Notes under the pieces: generated by a model
Database searches by the model: none
Told to the model about the DNA's origin: nothing
Seen by the model: only the letters and a program-made list of their open reading frames with translations
Made by a program: the position numbers and the translations under genes
Assembly (NCBI RefSeq): GCF_027532185.1
Contig: NZ_JAPZSV010000013.1
Span: forward strand, 1 to 55,180
Length of the DNA stretch: 55,180 nucleotides
Direction: 5' to 3'
Source of the DNA: Hylemonella sp.
Lineage (GTDB): Bacteria > Pseudomonadota > Gammaproteobacteria > Burkholderiales > Burkholderiaceae_C
Part shown: piece after piece, positions 44,704 to 53,627 of the stretch
Numbering within the stretch: position 1 is the first letter of the stretch
Layout: the number at the start of each line of letters is the position of its first letter

Positions 44704-45237
44704 TCAGTCGGCGCCGCGCCAGCGATGGTTGATCTGGCGTGTGACCAGGGCCTGGAGGTAGCGCCCCAGCGCCATCGCGCCTTCGAGCACCATCATCATG
44801 ATCAGAGCCACCACGCCACCGGAGATCAGGGCCTCCTGCGTCAGCGGAGCCGTGGCGGTGTACTGGATCAGGGTCTGCTCACGCAAGTCGGCGTCGGCAC
44901 GCACGAGCAGATGCCACAGGCGCCCGGGCAGATGCGTGTCCAGCGCCACGCGCTCCATCTCCAGCTGCTGCTTGCGTCGGTACATGCGCTCGATGGCGTC
45001 GCCCTCGGCCTTGAACGGCGCCACATTGCTGTCACGGTGCAGCTTGATCAGGGCTTCGACATTGCCGCCCGTGTGCTGGTTGGCAATGATGAGAAAGGGC
45101 TGGAAATTGAGGGTGACCTCACGCAGGCTGGCATCCACGCGCTTGGCGTATTGATCGGCCAGGCTGGGCAGCTGCATGCCCAGCAACATGAAGATGCAGG
45201 CCACGGCGATCAGCAGATAACGCAGCAGGAACGACAT
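44704..45237 (-). CDS. DUF2937 membrane protein
   Basis: 177 residues from ATG 45237, with GGGAG upstream. An N-terminal helix (LLRYLLIAVACIFMLLGMQL) and a C-terminal helix (LISGGVVALIMMMVLEGAMA) frame a charged helical loop starting LADQYAKRVDASL. The layout matches DUF2937, inner-membrane proteins of unknown role. It stands alone, 146 nt after the Anbu operon start on the same strand. Confidence 0.82.
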   Translation of the reverse strand: MSFLLRYLLIAVACIFMLLGMQLPSLADQYAKRVDASLREVTLNFQPFLIIANQHTGGNVEALIKLHRDSNVAPFKAEGDAIERMYRRKQQLEMERVALDTHLPGRLWHLLVRADADLREQTLIQYTATAPLTQEALISGGVVALIMMMVLEGAMALGRYLQALVTRQINHRWRGAD

Positions 45238-45374
45238 GAAAGACCACTCCCTGGGTGAGGCAAGCCCGTGAACATACCCGAAACCGGCACATGCGCCGGG
45301 CCGCGGATACATCCGCTTGCAGTTTCCTGCACCTCGGGACGTCTGGCAAGCCCGGGCCGGCCTGCCGGGGAGGC

Positions 45375-46052
45375 TCAGCCGGCCGGCGATCCGGCTTTAG
45401 CCGCCGAAGCGGCAATGCGGCGCAGCGCTTCCTCGTAGGCCTCGGGCGGCTGCCCGCCCGAGATCAGGTAGCGCTGGTTCACGACCACGGCGGGCACGGC
45501 GGTGATGCCGGCCTGCTGCCACTGCATCTCGCTCTCGCGCACGGCCAGCGCGTACTCCTCGCTGCCCAGGATGGCCTGGGCCCGAGCCGCGTCCAGCCCC
45601 ACGGTGGCGCAGGCGCGCAGCAGCACCGCGTGATCGGACACGTTCTCAGCCCGGCCATGGTAGGCAGCGAGCAGCTCGCGCTTGAGCGCGTACTGCTTAT
45701 CCGGCCCCTGCTCGCCGGCCCAGTGCAGCAGACGGTGTGCATCGAAGGTGTTCCAGATGCGTCCCCGGCCCTCGGGTTTGAAGGCGAAGCCAACGGCCGC
45801 ACCCCGCTCCCGGATGCGCTCGCGTATCTCGGCCTGCTGCTCGGGCGTGGAGCCGTACTTCTGCGTCAGGTGCTCGGCGATGTCCTGCCCTTCAGGAGCC
45901 ATGCCCGGGTTGAGCTCAAAGGGCTGAAACGTGATGTGGGCATCGACCTCACCCAGCAGCTTGTCCAGCGCGGTGTCCAGGCCCGCCAGGCCGACGGCGC
46001 ACCAGGGGCAGGCCACGTCGGAGACGAAATCGATTTGAAGGGTGGTGGTCAT
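45375..46052 (-). CDS. DsbA-family oxidoreductase, FrnE type
   Basis: 225 residues without a signal peptide, so cytoplasmic. The thioredoxin redox motif is Cys15-Pro-Trp-Cys18 in SDVACPWCAVG, and the helical insertion has WNTFDAHRLLHWAGEQG. The cis-proline is in GITAVPAVVVNQRYLISGGQ. This is the FrnE/YwbO-like group, linked to oxidative-stress tolerance in Deinococcus. The partner is unknown. The Shine-Dalgarno is weak. Confidence 0.92.
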   Translation of the reverse strand: MTTTLQIDFVSDVACPWCAVGLAGLDTALDKLLGEVDAHITFQPFELNPGMAPEGQDIAEHLTQKYGSTPEQQAEIRERIRERGAAVGFAFKPEGRGRIWNTFDAHRLLHWAGEQGPDKQYALKRELLAAYHGRAENVSDHAVLLRACATVGLDAARAQAILGSEEYALAVRESEMQWQQAGITAVPAVVVNQRYLISGGQPPEAYEEALRRIAASAAKAGSPAG

Positions 46053-46154
46053 GAATTGCTCGCAACAGCGGACAGACGTCCGTACAGGCTGAGATTGTGA
46101 TGCAAGCTGTGGCTCCCATGCATCATCACGGGTTTACGAGCACGCGGATCGGTA

Positions 46155-46181
46155 CTGACAGCTGGCAATTCTGGGTATAGT
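46155..46181 (+). promoter_or_regulatory. Candidate promoter of the lipoprotein gene
   Basis: CTGACA and TATAGT hexamers are separated by 15 nt, shorter than the usual 17. They sit 43 nt before the start codon in an AT-richer stretch. Confidence 0.4.
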
Positions 46182-46223
46182 GCCTGCGCTGCTAGGTAGC
46201 CGCATAACAGTCAGGGAGACATC

Positions 46224-47264
46224 ATGCATCGTTTGTCAATTCGCGTTCTGGCCATCGCATTGGCCGTGCTGGCCACAGGCTGCGCCTCGGTCACCGGTTC
46301 ACCCCATCAAAGCATCGCTATCGAAACCCGCGACCACACTGGCGATCCGGTGGGCGGCGCCAACTGCGAGTTAATCAATAACAAGGGGCGCTGGCTGCTG
46401 ACCACTCCCGGATCCGTCACCGTCAACAAGTCCAATCAGGACATGTATGTCACCTGCTCCAAAGAGGGCTTGGACACTGCCAAGCAGACGGTGGTTTCGG
46501 AAACACGTGGTGCCATGTTCGGCAACATCATCATCGGAGGTGGCATTGGCGCTCTGATTGATCACAGCAGTGGCGCCGCTTATGACTACCCGGCCTCTTT
46601 GCTGGTTGTTCTGAATGCCCCGGGGAAGCAGCAGTCATCCAACACCCCTCCACAACCCGTTGTGACTGCCCAGGCCCATTCACTCCCGATGGTCGCGCAG
46701 GTTCAGAACCTGCAACCCATGATGATCAACACTGGGAAGAAACCTGCCACCGGCGACGAATGGGAGTATGTCGCGCACGACAAGATCTTCGGCAAAAAGA
46801 GAAAGCTGCTCTGGCGCGTCAAAGCCGTGGAGGCCTCTGGTGTGCTGGAAGAACTGCTGGTCGACGGACTGCCAGTCACTCAGTGGGTTTTCGACCGCTC
46901 GGCTTTGCTGATGGCCACTCCCTCGGAATCAGGCCTGATGCTGGGGTCCCACTGGGCGGGTACACAGATGCCTTCCCAGATGTCCGCGACGGGAAACCTC
47001 GGCTCCTGCGCCCGCTTTCAGTGCCAAGTCAACGCCAAGTTCGGCGGGCACGATCGCATCACGGTGCCAGCCGGTACGTTTGACGTTGTGCGTTATTCCG
47101 GCAGTTTCTCGGTCAGCCCTTCTGCCCTTCGCTTCTATGGCCAAGTCAACTTCTGGTATCACGAAAAAAGCCAACGCCTGATCAAACAGACCGTCAATCT
47201 CCGCCAAAGCGAATTCGCACTGGACGAGACGATCGAACTGCAGGCGGCTCGCGCCTATCAGTAA
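46224..47264 (+). CDS. Lipoprotein of unknown function
   Basis: 346 residues with a lipoprotein signal (MHRLSIRVLAIALAVLATGC, lipidated Cys20). The first half (25-140) looks like a carboxypeptidase-regulatory-type beta domain followed by a glycine-rich hydrophobic segment (GNIIIGGGIGALI). The second half (about 180-340) is another beta-rich domain with WEYVAHDKIFGKKRKLLWRV. I do not recognise the family. Base composition is visibly less GC-rich than its neighbours, with codons such as TTG, AAA and TCC more frequent, which suggests recent acquisition. Confidence 0.75.
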   Translation: MHRLSIRVLAIALAVLATGCASVTGSPHQSIAIETRDHTGDPVGGANCELINNKGRWLLTTPGSVTVNKSNQDMYVTCSKEGLDTAKQTVVSETRGAMFGNIIIGGGIGALIDHSSGAAYDYPASLLVVLNAPGKQQSSNTPPQPVVTAQAHSLPMVAQVQNLQPMMINTGKKPATGDEWEYVAHDKIFGKKRKLLWRVKAVEASGVLEELLVDGLPVTQWVFDRSALLMATPSESGLMLGSHWAGTQMPSQMSATGNLGSCARFQCQVNAKFGGHDRITVPAGTFDVVRYSGSFSVSPSALRFYGQVNFWYHEKSQRLIKQTVNLRQSEFALDETIELQAARAYQ

Positions 47265-47301
47265 GAGTAAGGCGCAAGATGGCAGAACGGCCGCCTGAGA
47301 T

Positions 47302-48678
47302 TCAGCTCGTGACCTCCAATGGCGAGATGGCCGTAGAGCCAAGGTATCTGGCGGCAAATGCACCTACCGTACTCGCTGGCAAGGGCAACCAGACGGTGTG
47401 CCCATCGCCGGCTGCGATAGACACCGGCTGCCCCTTGGTGTTCTCCATGCGCGTGACCTCGTGATCCACATTGCCGGTCGGCTGGATCAGCTCCAGCCGG
47501 TCGCCGACCGAGAACTTGTTTTTCACCCGCACCTCAGCCAAGCCGCGTGACGCGTCGAAGGCCACGACATCGCCCACATACTGGCTGCGGCCGGATTCCG
47601 AATAGCCCTGCAGGTAGTTCTGGGTCTCCTGTGGCGTGTGGCGCTGGTAGAAGCCCGAGGTGTAGCCGCGGTTGGCCAGGCCTTCGAGCTGGCCGAGCAG
47701 GGCCGGATCCAGGCCCCGGCCGGCCACCGCGTCGTCGATCGCCTGGCGGTAGCTCTGCACCGTGCGCGCCACGTAGTAAGGACTCTTGGTGCGCCCCTCG
47801 ATCTTGAGTGAGTCCACGCCGATCTCGACCAGGCGCTGCACATGCTCGATGGCACGCAGGTCCTTGGAGTTCATCACGTAGGTGCCGTGCTCGTCTTCCT
47901 CGATGGGCATGAACTCGCCGGGGCGTTTGCTTTCCTCCAGCAGGTAGGCGATCGAATCGCGCGCCTCCTTGTCGAGCGTCTGCCCGCCCGAGCCGCAGGC
48001 GTGGCTGCTCGCGCCTGGGGGCGCAAGCACGTCACCGCTGGCATCGACCTGGGCGGTGTGGGTTTTGTAATCCCAACGGCAGGCATTGGTGCAGCTGCCC
48101 TGGTTGGCGTCGCGGTGGTTGAAGTAACCCGAAAGCAAGCAACGGCCCGAGTAGGCGATGCACAACGCGCCGTGCACGAAGACCTCCAGCTCGCTGTCCG
48201 GACAGTCCTGCCGGATCTCGGCCACTTGGTCCAGCGAGAGTTCGCGCGAGAGGATGATGCGCTTGACCCCCACGCTGTTCCAGAACTTCACGGCCGCCGA
48301 GTTCACCGTGTTGGCCTGCACAGACAGGTGGATTTCCATCTCGGGCCAGCGCTCGCGCACCAGCATGATGAGGCCGGGGTCGGACATGATCATGGCGTCC
48401 GGCCCCAGGGCGATCACCGGCGCCATGTTGTTGACGTAATGCCGCACCTTGTTGCCGTGCGGAAAGATGTTGGAGACCAGGAAGAACTTGCGGCCGAGCG
48501 CATGCGCGCGCTCGATGCCGGCCTGAAGCACCTCCAGGCTGCCGAAGGCGTTGTTGCGCACGCGCAGCGAATAGCGCGGCTGGCCGGCATAGATCGCGTC
48601 GGCGCCGAAGGCGAACGCCGTCTCCAGCATGGCCAGCGAGCCGGCCGGCGCCAGCAGCTCGGGCACCTTGCGGCTCAT
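47302..48678 (-). CDS. trhP: U32-family tRNA hydroxylation protein TrhP (YegQ)
   Basis: 458 residues. The U32 'peptidase' start [20 protein letters not shown] and the Cys set [20 protein letters not shown]...CRW, ligands of an iron-sulfur cluster, identify TrhP, which makes 5-hydroxyuridine at tRNA position 34 using prephenate-derived chemistry. The C-terminal domain reads [19 protein letters not shown]. Its ATG overlaps the aroQ stop by 4 nt. The link with aroQ fits because TrhP needs prephenate, made downstream of the shikimate pathway. Confidence 0.93.
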   Translation of the reverse strand: MSRKVPELLAPAGSLAMLETAFAFGADAIYAGQPRYSLRVRNNAFGSLEVLQAGIERAHALGRKFFLVSNIFPHGNKVRHYVNNMAPVIALGPDAMIMSDPGLIMLVRERWPEMEIHLSVQANTVNSAAVKFWNSVGVKRIILSRELSLDQVAEIRQDCPDSELEVFVHGALCIAYSGRCLLSGYFNHRDANQGSCTNACRWDYKTHTAQVDASGDVLAPPGASSHACGSGGQTLDKEARDSIAYLLEESKRPGEFMPIEEDEHGTYVMNSKDLRAIEHVQRLVEIGVDSLKIEGRTKSPYYVARTVQSYRQAIDDAVAGRGLDPALLGQLEGLANRGYTSGFYQRHTPQETQNYLQGYSESGRSQYVGDVVAFDASRGLAEVRVKNKFSVGDRLELIQPTGNVDHEVTRMENTKGQPVSIAAGDGHTVWLPLPASTVGAFAARYLGSTAISPLEVTS

Positions 48679-49130
48679 CGTTGCTCCGCGAGCTGGGCCA
48701 GCCCGGCAATCGCCAGGACATAACCATTGACACCGAAGCCCGCCATCACCGCACGAGCAACCGGCGAGATGTAGGACCGGTGCCGGAAAGCTTCGCGCGC
48801 ATGAACGTTGCTGATGTGCAGCTCAATCAGCGTCACGCCCGCGCCCTTGATGGCGTCGTGCAGCGCAATGCTGGTGTGCGTGTAGGCCCCGGCATTGAGG
48901 ATCACCCCGGCCAGGGTACCTGCGGCCTGGGCGCGACCGGCTTCGTGGATCCAGTCCACCAGTTCGCCCTCGTGGTTGCTCTGACGGAAATCCAGTTGGA
49001 GGTTGTGGACCTCGGCAGCCCGCTCGCACAGAGCCTGCACGTCCGCCAAAGTCTGCGAACCATAGACCTGCGGCTCGCGCGTGCCGAGCAGATTGAGATT
49101 GGGGCCGTTGAGGACGAGGACGGTTTTCAT
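48675..49130 (-). CDS. aroQ: Type II 3-dehydroquinate dehydratase
   Basis: 151 residues. [20 protein letters not shown] holds the catalytic Tyr23 and Arg18; [20 protein letters not shown] contains the proton-donor His. It removes water from 3-dehydroquinate in the shikimate pathway. The C-terminus overlaps the start of trhP. The dodecameric type II enzyme differs from E. coli AroD. Confidence 0.97.
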   Translation of the reverse strand: MKTVLVLNGPNLNLLGTREPQVYGSQTLADVQALCERAAEVHNLQLDFRQSNHEGELVDWIHEAGRAQAAGTLAGVILNAGAYTHTSIALHDAIKGAGVTLIELHISNVHAREAFRHRSYISPVARAVMAGFGVNGYVLAIAGLAQLAEQR

Positions 49131-49209
49131 GCGTTTTTTCCCGTGCGAGAGTCTGCCGATTGTGCCATTGGGCTACCATTCGACGAGAAGAACCACAAGG
49201 AGACGCACG

Positions 49210-50496
49210 ATGACCACCCCCAAGCTCCAAGAACTCGGTGCTGCCCAGGCCGCGGCCCTGCTGCAGCGACGCGAGCTCAAGGCCGAGGATCTGGTGCGCG
49301 CCTGCCTGGAGCGCGTGGCCGCGCGCAACGACGATATCCATGCCTTCACCCACGTGGACGCCGTTTCGGCCCTGGCCCAGGCCCGTGCGTTGGACGCCGG
49401 CCCCGTGCGCGGCCCCCTGCACGGCCTGCCGCTGGGCGTGAAGGACCTGTTCGACACCACCGACCTGCCCACAGCCTACGGGTCGGCGGTTTACGCCCAC
49501 CACCGGCCGGCGTCCGATGCTGCCAGCGTCACCCTGTGCCGCGAGGCCGGCGCCATCGTTCTTGGCAAGACCGTCACCACTGAGTTCGCCTACTTCACGC
49601 CCGGCCCCACGGTCAACCCGCACAACGCTCTGCACACGCCCGGCGGCTCGTCCAGCGGCTCAGCGGCAGCGGTGGCCGACCACATGGTGCCACTGGCCCT
49701 GGGCACGCAGACCGCGGGCTCCATCATCCGGCCCGCGGCTTACTGCGGCGTGGTCGGCTACAAGCCCAGCCTGGGCCGCGTGGTGCATGCGGGTGTCAAG
49801 AGCCTGTCGCCCACGCTGGACGTGATTGGCGGCTTCGGCCGCCATGTCGAAGACACCGCCCTGCTCGGTGCCGTGCTCACTGGGGACCTGCGCCTGCTGG
49901 AAAACCATGTGCACGGCACGTTGCGCATCGGTCTCTTCCCCTCCCCGTCCTGGGACCAGGCAGACGCCGACACGCAGAAGGCCTGGGAGCAGGCCACCAA
50001 TGCGCTGGCGAAGAACAGCGACCGTTGCCAGGACCTCGACCTCTCGCGTGATTTCGGTGAACTGATCCAACTGCAGAAGGACGTGATGAGCTACGAGATG
50101 GCGCGCTCGCTGAGCTTCGAGCGCCTGCGCCATCGCGAGGCCCTGAGCCCGGCCCTGCAGGCCCTGCTGGACACGGGCATGGCCATCAGCGGCGCGCAGC
50201 ATGCCGCCAACCTGCAGCGTACAGCGGACTGGCGCCTGCGCATCGACGCACTGTTCGAGCGCCACGATGTGCTGCTCACGCCCAGCACCACGGGCGCCGC
50301 TCCCGAAGGTCTGGCTGCTACGGGTGACCCGCTGTTCTGCCGCAGCTGGTCCCTGCTGGGCCTGCCTGCCGTGCACCTGCCCCTGATGCGCAACGCCAAG
50401 GGCCTGCCCGTGGGCCTGCAGCTCGTGGGACGCATGGGTGAGGACCACAAGCTGCTGGCCGCGGCCCGGCAGATCCACGACAAACTGCTTTTCTGA
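49210..50496 (+). CDS. Amidase-signature family hydrolase
   Basis: 428 residues from ATG 49210, with AAGGAG 6 nt upstream. The Ser-cisSer-Lys triad is Lys in LPLGVKDLFDT, cis-Ser in GGSSSGSAAAVA and nucleophile Ser in GTQTAGSIIRPA. The enzyme hydrolyses amides; the substrate is not evident and it is not GatA. Its TGA stop shares one base with the nitroreductase ATG, so the two are co-translated. Confidence 0.92.
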   Translation: MTTPKLQELGAAQAAALLQRRELKAEDLVRACLERVAARNDDIHAFTHVDAVSALAQARALDAGPVRGPLHGLPLGVKDLFDTTDLPTAYGSAVYAHHRPASDAASVTLCREAGAIVLGKTVTTEFAYFTPGPTVNPHNALHTPGGSSSGSAAAVADHMVPLALGTQTAGSIIRPAAYCGVVGYKPSLGRVVHAGVKSLSPTLDVIGGFGRHVEDTALLGAVLTGDLRLLENHVHGTLRIGLFPSPSWDQADADTQKAWEQATNALAKNSDRCQDLDLSRDFGELIQLQKDVMSYEMARSLSFERLRHREALSPALQALLDTGMAISGAQHAANLQRTADWRLRIDALFERHDVLLTPSTTGAAPEGLAATGDPLFCRSWSLLGLPAVHLPLMRNAKGLPVGLQLVGRMGEDHKLLAAARQIHDKLLF

Positions 50497-51092
50497 TGCA
50501 TCCCGACGAGCTGCCCGCAGCCCTGCAGGCCTTGCTGAGCCGCCATTCGCTCGGTCCGCGCTGGATGGTCGCGCCGGGGCCCAGTGCTGCCGAGCTGCAG
50601 CTCGCCGTGCGGGCCGCGCTGCGCGGCCCCAACCACGGCCGCCTGCAGCCCTGGCGCCTGGTGCAGATCAGCACGGCACAGCGCCCGGCCCTGGCGGACC
50701 TGTTCGAGCAGTTCGCACACGACGATGGCAAGAACGAGGAAGACGTGGCTGCCGAGCGCGAGCGTGCCTTCAACGGCCCGGTGCTCGTGGCCTGGGTCGT
50801 ACGCATCGTCGCTGTGGACAAGGTGCCGCCGCACGAGCAGTGGATCTGCGTGGGCGCGGCCATGAGCAACTTCATGAACGCCGTGCATGCCCTGGGCTAC
50901 GGTGCCAAGATCCTGAGCGGCCGCAAATGCCAGCACCCTGCCATCACCCGCGCCTTCTGCGGCGACGGCGAACAGCTTGTGGGCTTCACCTGCATTGGTA
51001 CGCCCACACGCGCGCTGGAGGCGCGCGAAGCAGATGATGCAGCGCCCCGTCTCTCAGACTGGCCGGGCCCGGCCCAGGGAGGATCTGAATAA
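50496..51092 (+). CDS. Nitroreductase-family protein, YdjA-like
   Basis: 198 residues. SLGPRWMVAPGPSAAELQLA, AALRGPNHGRLQPWRL and GAAMSNFMNAVHALGYGAKI are typical of the short FMN-binding YdjA/TdsD-type nitroreductases. The C-terminal half has GFTCIGTPTRA. The cofactor is FMN and the substrate is unknown. Start codon overlaps the amidase stop (TGATG). Confidence 0.9.
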   Translation: MHPDELPAALQALLSRHSLGPRWMVAPGPSAAELQLAVRAALRGPNHGRLQPWRLVQISTAQRPALADLFEQFAHDDGKNEEDVAAERERAFNGPVLVAWVVRIVAVDKVPPHEQWICVGAAMSNFMNAVHALGYGAKILSGRKCQHPAITRAFCGDGEQLVGFTCIGTPTRALEAREADDAAPRLSDWPGPAQGGSE

Positions 51093-51112
51093 GTCCCGCC
51101 ATGCGCGTTCGA

Positions 51113-51280
51113 GTCAGAAACGGGATGATCTGACCGCCCACATCGTGCGTCGTGTGCCAGTAGGCACACGCAAGCGATTGGGTGGGCAAAGGGCCCGTTT
51201 TTGGCCGAACCCCTTCGGGGGCGTGGTTTTGCGGGCGATCCGCCGCGTTGCAAAACCAGGCAAGCCGTCCAGGCTTGCCT
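51113..51280. repeat. Cluster of four inverted repeats
   Basis: GTCAGA/TCTGAC (51113-51134), GTGTGCC/GGCACAC (51152-51169), GGTTTTGC/GCAAAACC (51225-51257) and AGGCAAGCC/GGCTTGCCT (51258-51280). They fill the spacer between the nitroreductase and the convergent MFS gene. The last may serve as terminator, but no T-tract follows. Confidence 0.5.
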
Positions 51281-51339
51281 TGGGTTGTGCGCCTTGCGAC
51301 TCATCCCGCATAAGCCTCGCCGCACGCGGCGCGACTTGT

Positions 51340-52509
51340 TCAGACCTTCCCTAGCAGCCGCCAGACGCGCCAGGCACAGAAAGCGGCCAGCAGCGCGCAC
51401 ACCGAGCAGGCCCAGAACACCGCCGACAGCCCCAGGTGGCTGCTGATCACGCCGCCGACCAGGCCGCCCAGCACCCCGGGCACGCCGTAACCCAGCGTGA
51501 CATACAAGGCCTGGCCACGGCCGCGCAGCCGCCCCGGGAAGTGATGCGAGAGCAGCGCGGTGCTGGTCGCGTGGTGTGCGGCAAAGGTGAAGGCGTGCAG
51601 CGCCTGGGCGAGCAGCAGGACCGGCCACCAGGCCGCCCACTCGGCCGTCATCGCCATGCGCAGGGCCGTGAGCAACGCACACAGCAGCAGCCAGCCTGGC
51701 AGCGTCAGACGCGGCAACCAGCGGCCCTGGGTGTAGAACCAGACGATCTCCACGATCACCGAGATGCCCCACATGAGGCCGATCGCATCCTTGCCGTAAC
51801 CCAGCGCATCAAGGTGCAGGGAAAGATAGATGTACATGCCCATGTGTGCCAGCACATGAAAGAGGGCCGAGGCAAAGAACCAGCGCATCGCAGGCTGACG
51901 CAGCACAGGCCAGAGCGAGGGCTTGGGCGCGTGGGCCAGCTGCTCTTCCTTGAGATCAGGCAGCCACCAGGCGCTGGCCGTGACCAGGGCCAAAGAGCCC
52001 ACGGTCCAGGCCGGGAAGTCCCCCAGGCCGCGCCACTCGAACCAGGCCCCAGCCACGAAGACCGTGACCAGAAAGCCCAGCGAACCCCAGAGCCGCACAC
52101 GGCCGTAGCGCTTCGCGTCGAAGGCACCGTCCGCGCTCACGAGATGGGCGAGCGCGGCCTCGCTCATGGGCATCATGGCGCTGGTGTGCAGGAAGACAAT
52201 GAAGAGGACCAGCGCCAGCCAGGCCGTGCCGCCGTCGATCCACAGGCCCATCGAGATCAGGAGCGCCGTGGTGGACGCATAGCGCAGCAGCTTGATGCGC
52301 TCGCCCGTGTGATCGCTGAGCCAGCCCCAGGCCAGCGGTCCGACCAGACGCGTGGCCGGCGGCACAATCATCAGCAGGCTCAGGGTCATCAGGCTGTAGC
52401 CCAGATCCTTGAGCCACAGCGGCAGGTAGGGATTGAAAAAACCGATGTGCGCGAAGTAGCTGGCCGACAGGGCCGAGAAGGGCAGCAGCTGCCGGCGCGC
52501 GCGCGACAC
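51340..52509 (-). CDS. MFS transporter
   Basis: 389 residues from a GTG at 52509. Twelve hydrophobic segments are visible. The start PFSALSASYFAHIGFFNPYLPLWL is typical of the MFS_1_like / HcaT-type group, which carry nucleosides or aromatic acids. LWGSLGFLVTVFVAGAWFEW marks the mid-loop. The substrate is unknown. The start lies 8 nt after the tautomerase stop, suggesting one transcript with tautomerase and aldolase genes. Confidence 0.87.
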   Translation of the reverse strand: MSRARRQLLPFSALSASYFAHIGFFNPYLPLWLKDLGYSLMTLSLLMIVPPATRLVGPLAWGWLSDHTGERIKLLRYASTTALLISMGLWIDGGTAWLALVLFIVFLHTSAMMPMSEAALAHLVSADGAFDAKRYGRVRLWGSLGFLVTVFVAGAWFEWRGLGDFPAWTVGSLALVTASAWWLPDLKEEQLAHAPKPSLWPVLRQPAMRWFFASALFHVLAHMGMYIYLSLHLDALGYGKDAIGLMWGISVIVEIVWFYTQGRWLPRLTLPGWLLLCALLTALRMAMTAEWAAWWPVLLLAQALHAFTFAAHHATSTALLSHHFPGRLRGRGQALYVTLGYGVPGVLGGLVGGVISSHLGLSAVFWACSVCALLAAFCAWRVWRLLGKV

Positions 52510-52517
52510 CGCGAGAC

Positions 52518-52706
52518 CTACTTCTTCTCGCTCCAGAGGACGCCGCCCGTGGCCCAGTCCGACTTCTTGATGTCGGTGATGATCACGTCCACGGCCTCGG
52601 GCGAGCTGCCCAGGGTCTTGACGGTGGCCTCGGTGACGGCTTTGACGAACTCCCTCTTCTGCTCGGGCGTGCGGCCTTCGAACATCTCAACGCGGATGGT
52701 GGGCAT
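52518..52706 (-). CDS. 4-oxalocrotonate tautomerase-family protein
   Basis: 62 residues, typical length. The catalytic base is Pro1 after Met removal (MPTIRVEMFEGRTPEQKREF), and Arg at positions 11-12 plus Trp50 fit the family. It tautomerises 2-hydroxymuconate or a similar acid. AAGGAG lies upstream. It sits between the class II aldolase and MFS genes, a small catabolic set. Confidence 0.92.
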   Translation of the reverse strand: MPTIRVEMFEGRTPEQKREFVKAVTEATVKTLGSSPEAVDVIITDIKKSDWATGGVLWSEKK

Positions 52707-52718
52707 GGTGTGACTCCT

Positions 52719-53459
52719 TCAGAGTTTGTAGGATGGATCGATCTGGTCGAGCCGGCGCAGCAGCGCGGGCCATTCGGCATCGCCGTCGCGCTCGCTGCCG
52801 TCGCCGACCCACTGGGCATAGGTGCGCGCGGCGACCTCGTCGCTGGCCACGAGCACACGGCCGCCAGTGGCGGCCATGGCGCGCAGCTGGGCCCGCGCGG
52901 CGCGCTCCAGATGGTGCATGAGCATATAGGCCTCGGCCACGGTGCGGCCGACGGTCAGCGTGCCGTGGTTCTCCAGGATCAGGCCGTCGAGCTCGCCGAG
53001 GTTGGCCACGAGACGCCGGCCCTCTGCCTCGCCCAGGGCCAGGCCTTCGTAGGCGTGGCGGCCGAGACGACGGAATAGACGCATGGCATGCTGCGTCGTC
53101 GGCAGCAGGCCGCCGGGCACCATGGCCAGGGCCAGGCCCCATTCCGTGTGCAGATGCAGGACACAGTGTGCACTCTGACGGGCGGCGTGGATCGTGCCAT
53201 GGATGGCAAAGCCCGTGGGGTTGACCGCGTAAGGCGAGTCATCGAGCTTGCGACCCCGCGTGTCCACCTTCACCAGATTGGACGCCGTGACCTCGCTGAA
53301 CAGCAGGCCGTAGGGGTTGATGAGATAGGCGCCCTCCTCGCCTGGCACGGCGGCAGAGATGTGGGTGTAGATGGTGTCGTCCCAGCCGTTGAGCGCGGCC
53401 AGGCGATAGGCCGCGGCCAGATCGACGCGCGTGGCGCGCTCGGCCTCGCTCATCCGCAT
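52719..53459 (-). CDS. Class II aldolase/adducin-family protein
   Basis: 246 residues from ATG 53459 (53453 is also possible; no clear Shine-Dalgarno). Zinc ligands of the family are in LHLHTEWGLALAM and ENHGTLTVG. GWDDTIYTHISAAVPGEEGA marks the N-terminal region. These proteins split or decarboxylate short sugar-phosphate or hydroxy-acid substrates. It starts a likely operon with tautomerase and MFS. A repeat-rich 168-nt spacer separates it from aroC. Confidence 0.87.
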   Translation of the reverse strand: MRMSEAERATRVDLAAAYRLAALNGWDDTIYTHISAAVPGEEGAYLINPYGLLFSEVTASNLVKVDTRGRKLDDSPYAVNPTGFAIHGTIHAARQSAHCVLHLHTEWGLALAMVPGGLLPTTQHAMRLFRRLGRHAYEGLALGEAEGRRLVANLGELDGLILENHGTLTVGRTVAEAYMLMHHLERAARAQLRAMAATGGRVLVASDEVAARTYAQWVGDGSERDGDAEWPALLRRLDQIDPSYKL

Positions 53460-53545
53460 GTCAGCGCCGCCCGGCCGCCCGAAGGCGCTGACCCGCCCCT
53501 TTGGGGCTGACGCCTGCGGCTCCTTGCCTGCCTGCGCAGGCAAGG
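53460..53545. repeat. Two hairpins between aroC and the aldolase gene
   Basis: GTCAGCGCC/GGCGCTGAC (53460-53492) touches the aldolase start codon, and CCTTGCCTGC/GCAGGCAAGG (53522-53545) has loop CTGC. The second shares CTGCGCAGGCA with the hairpin at 40258-40283. The first could form in the aldolase mRNA leader. Confidence 0.55.
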
Positions 53546-53627
53546 ACAGGCGGAAGAGGCGCCGTGTCTCGCGGCGACAAGTCCAGAGAGCGACACACAG
53601 TGCGCGAACGCGGGAGCCTGATGGTCA

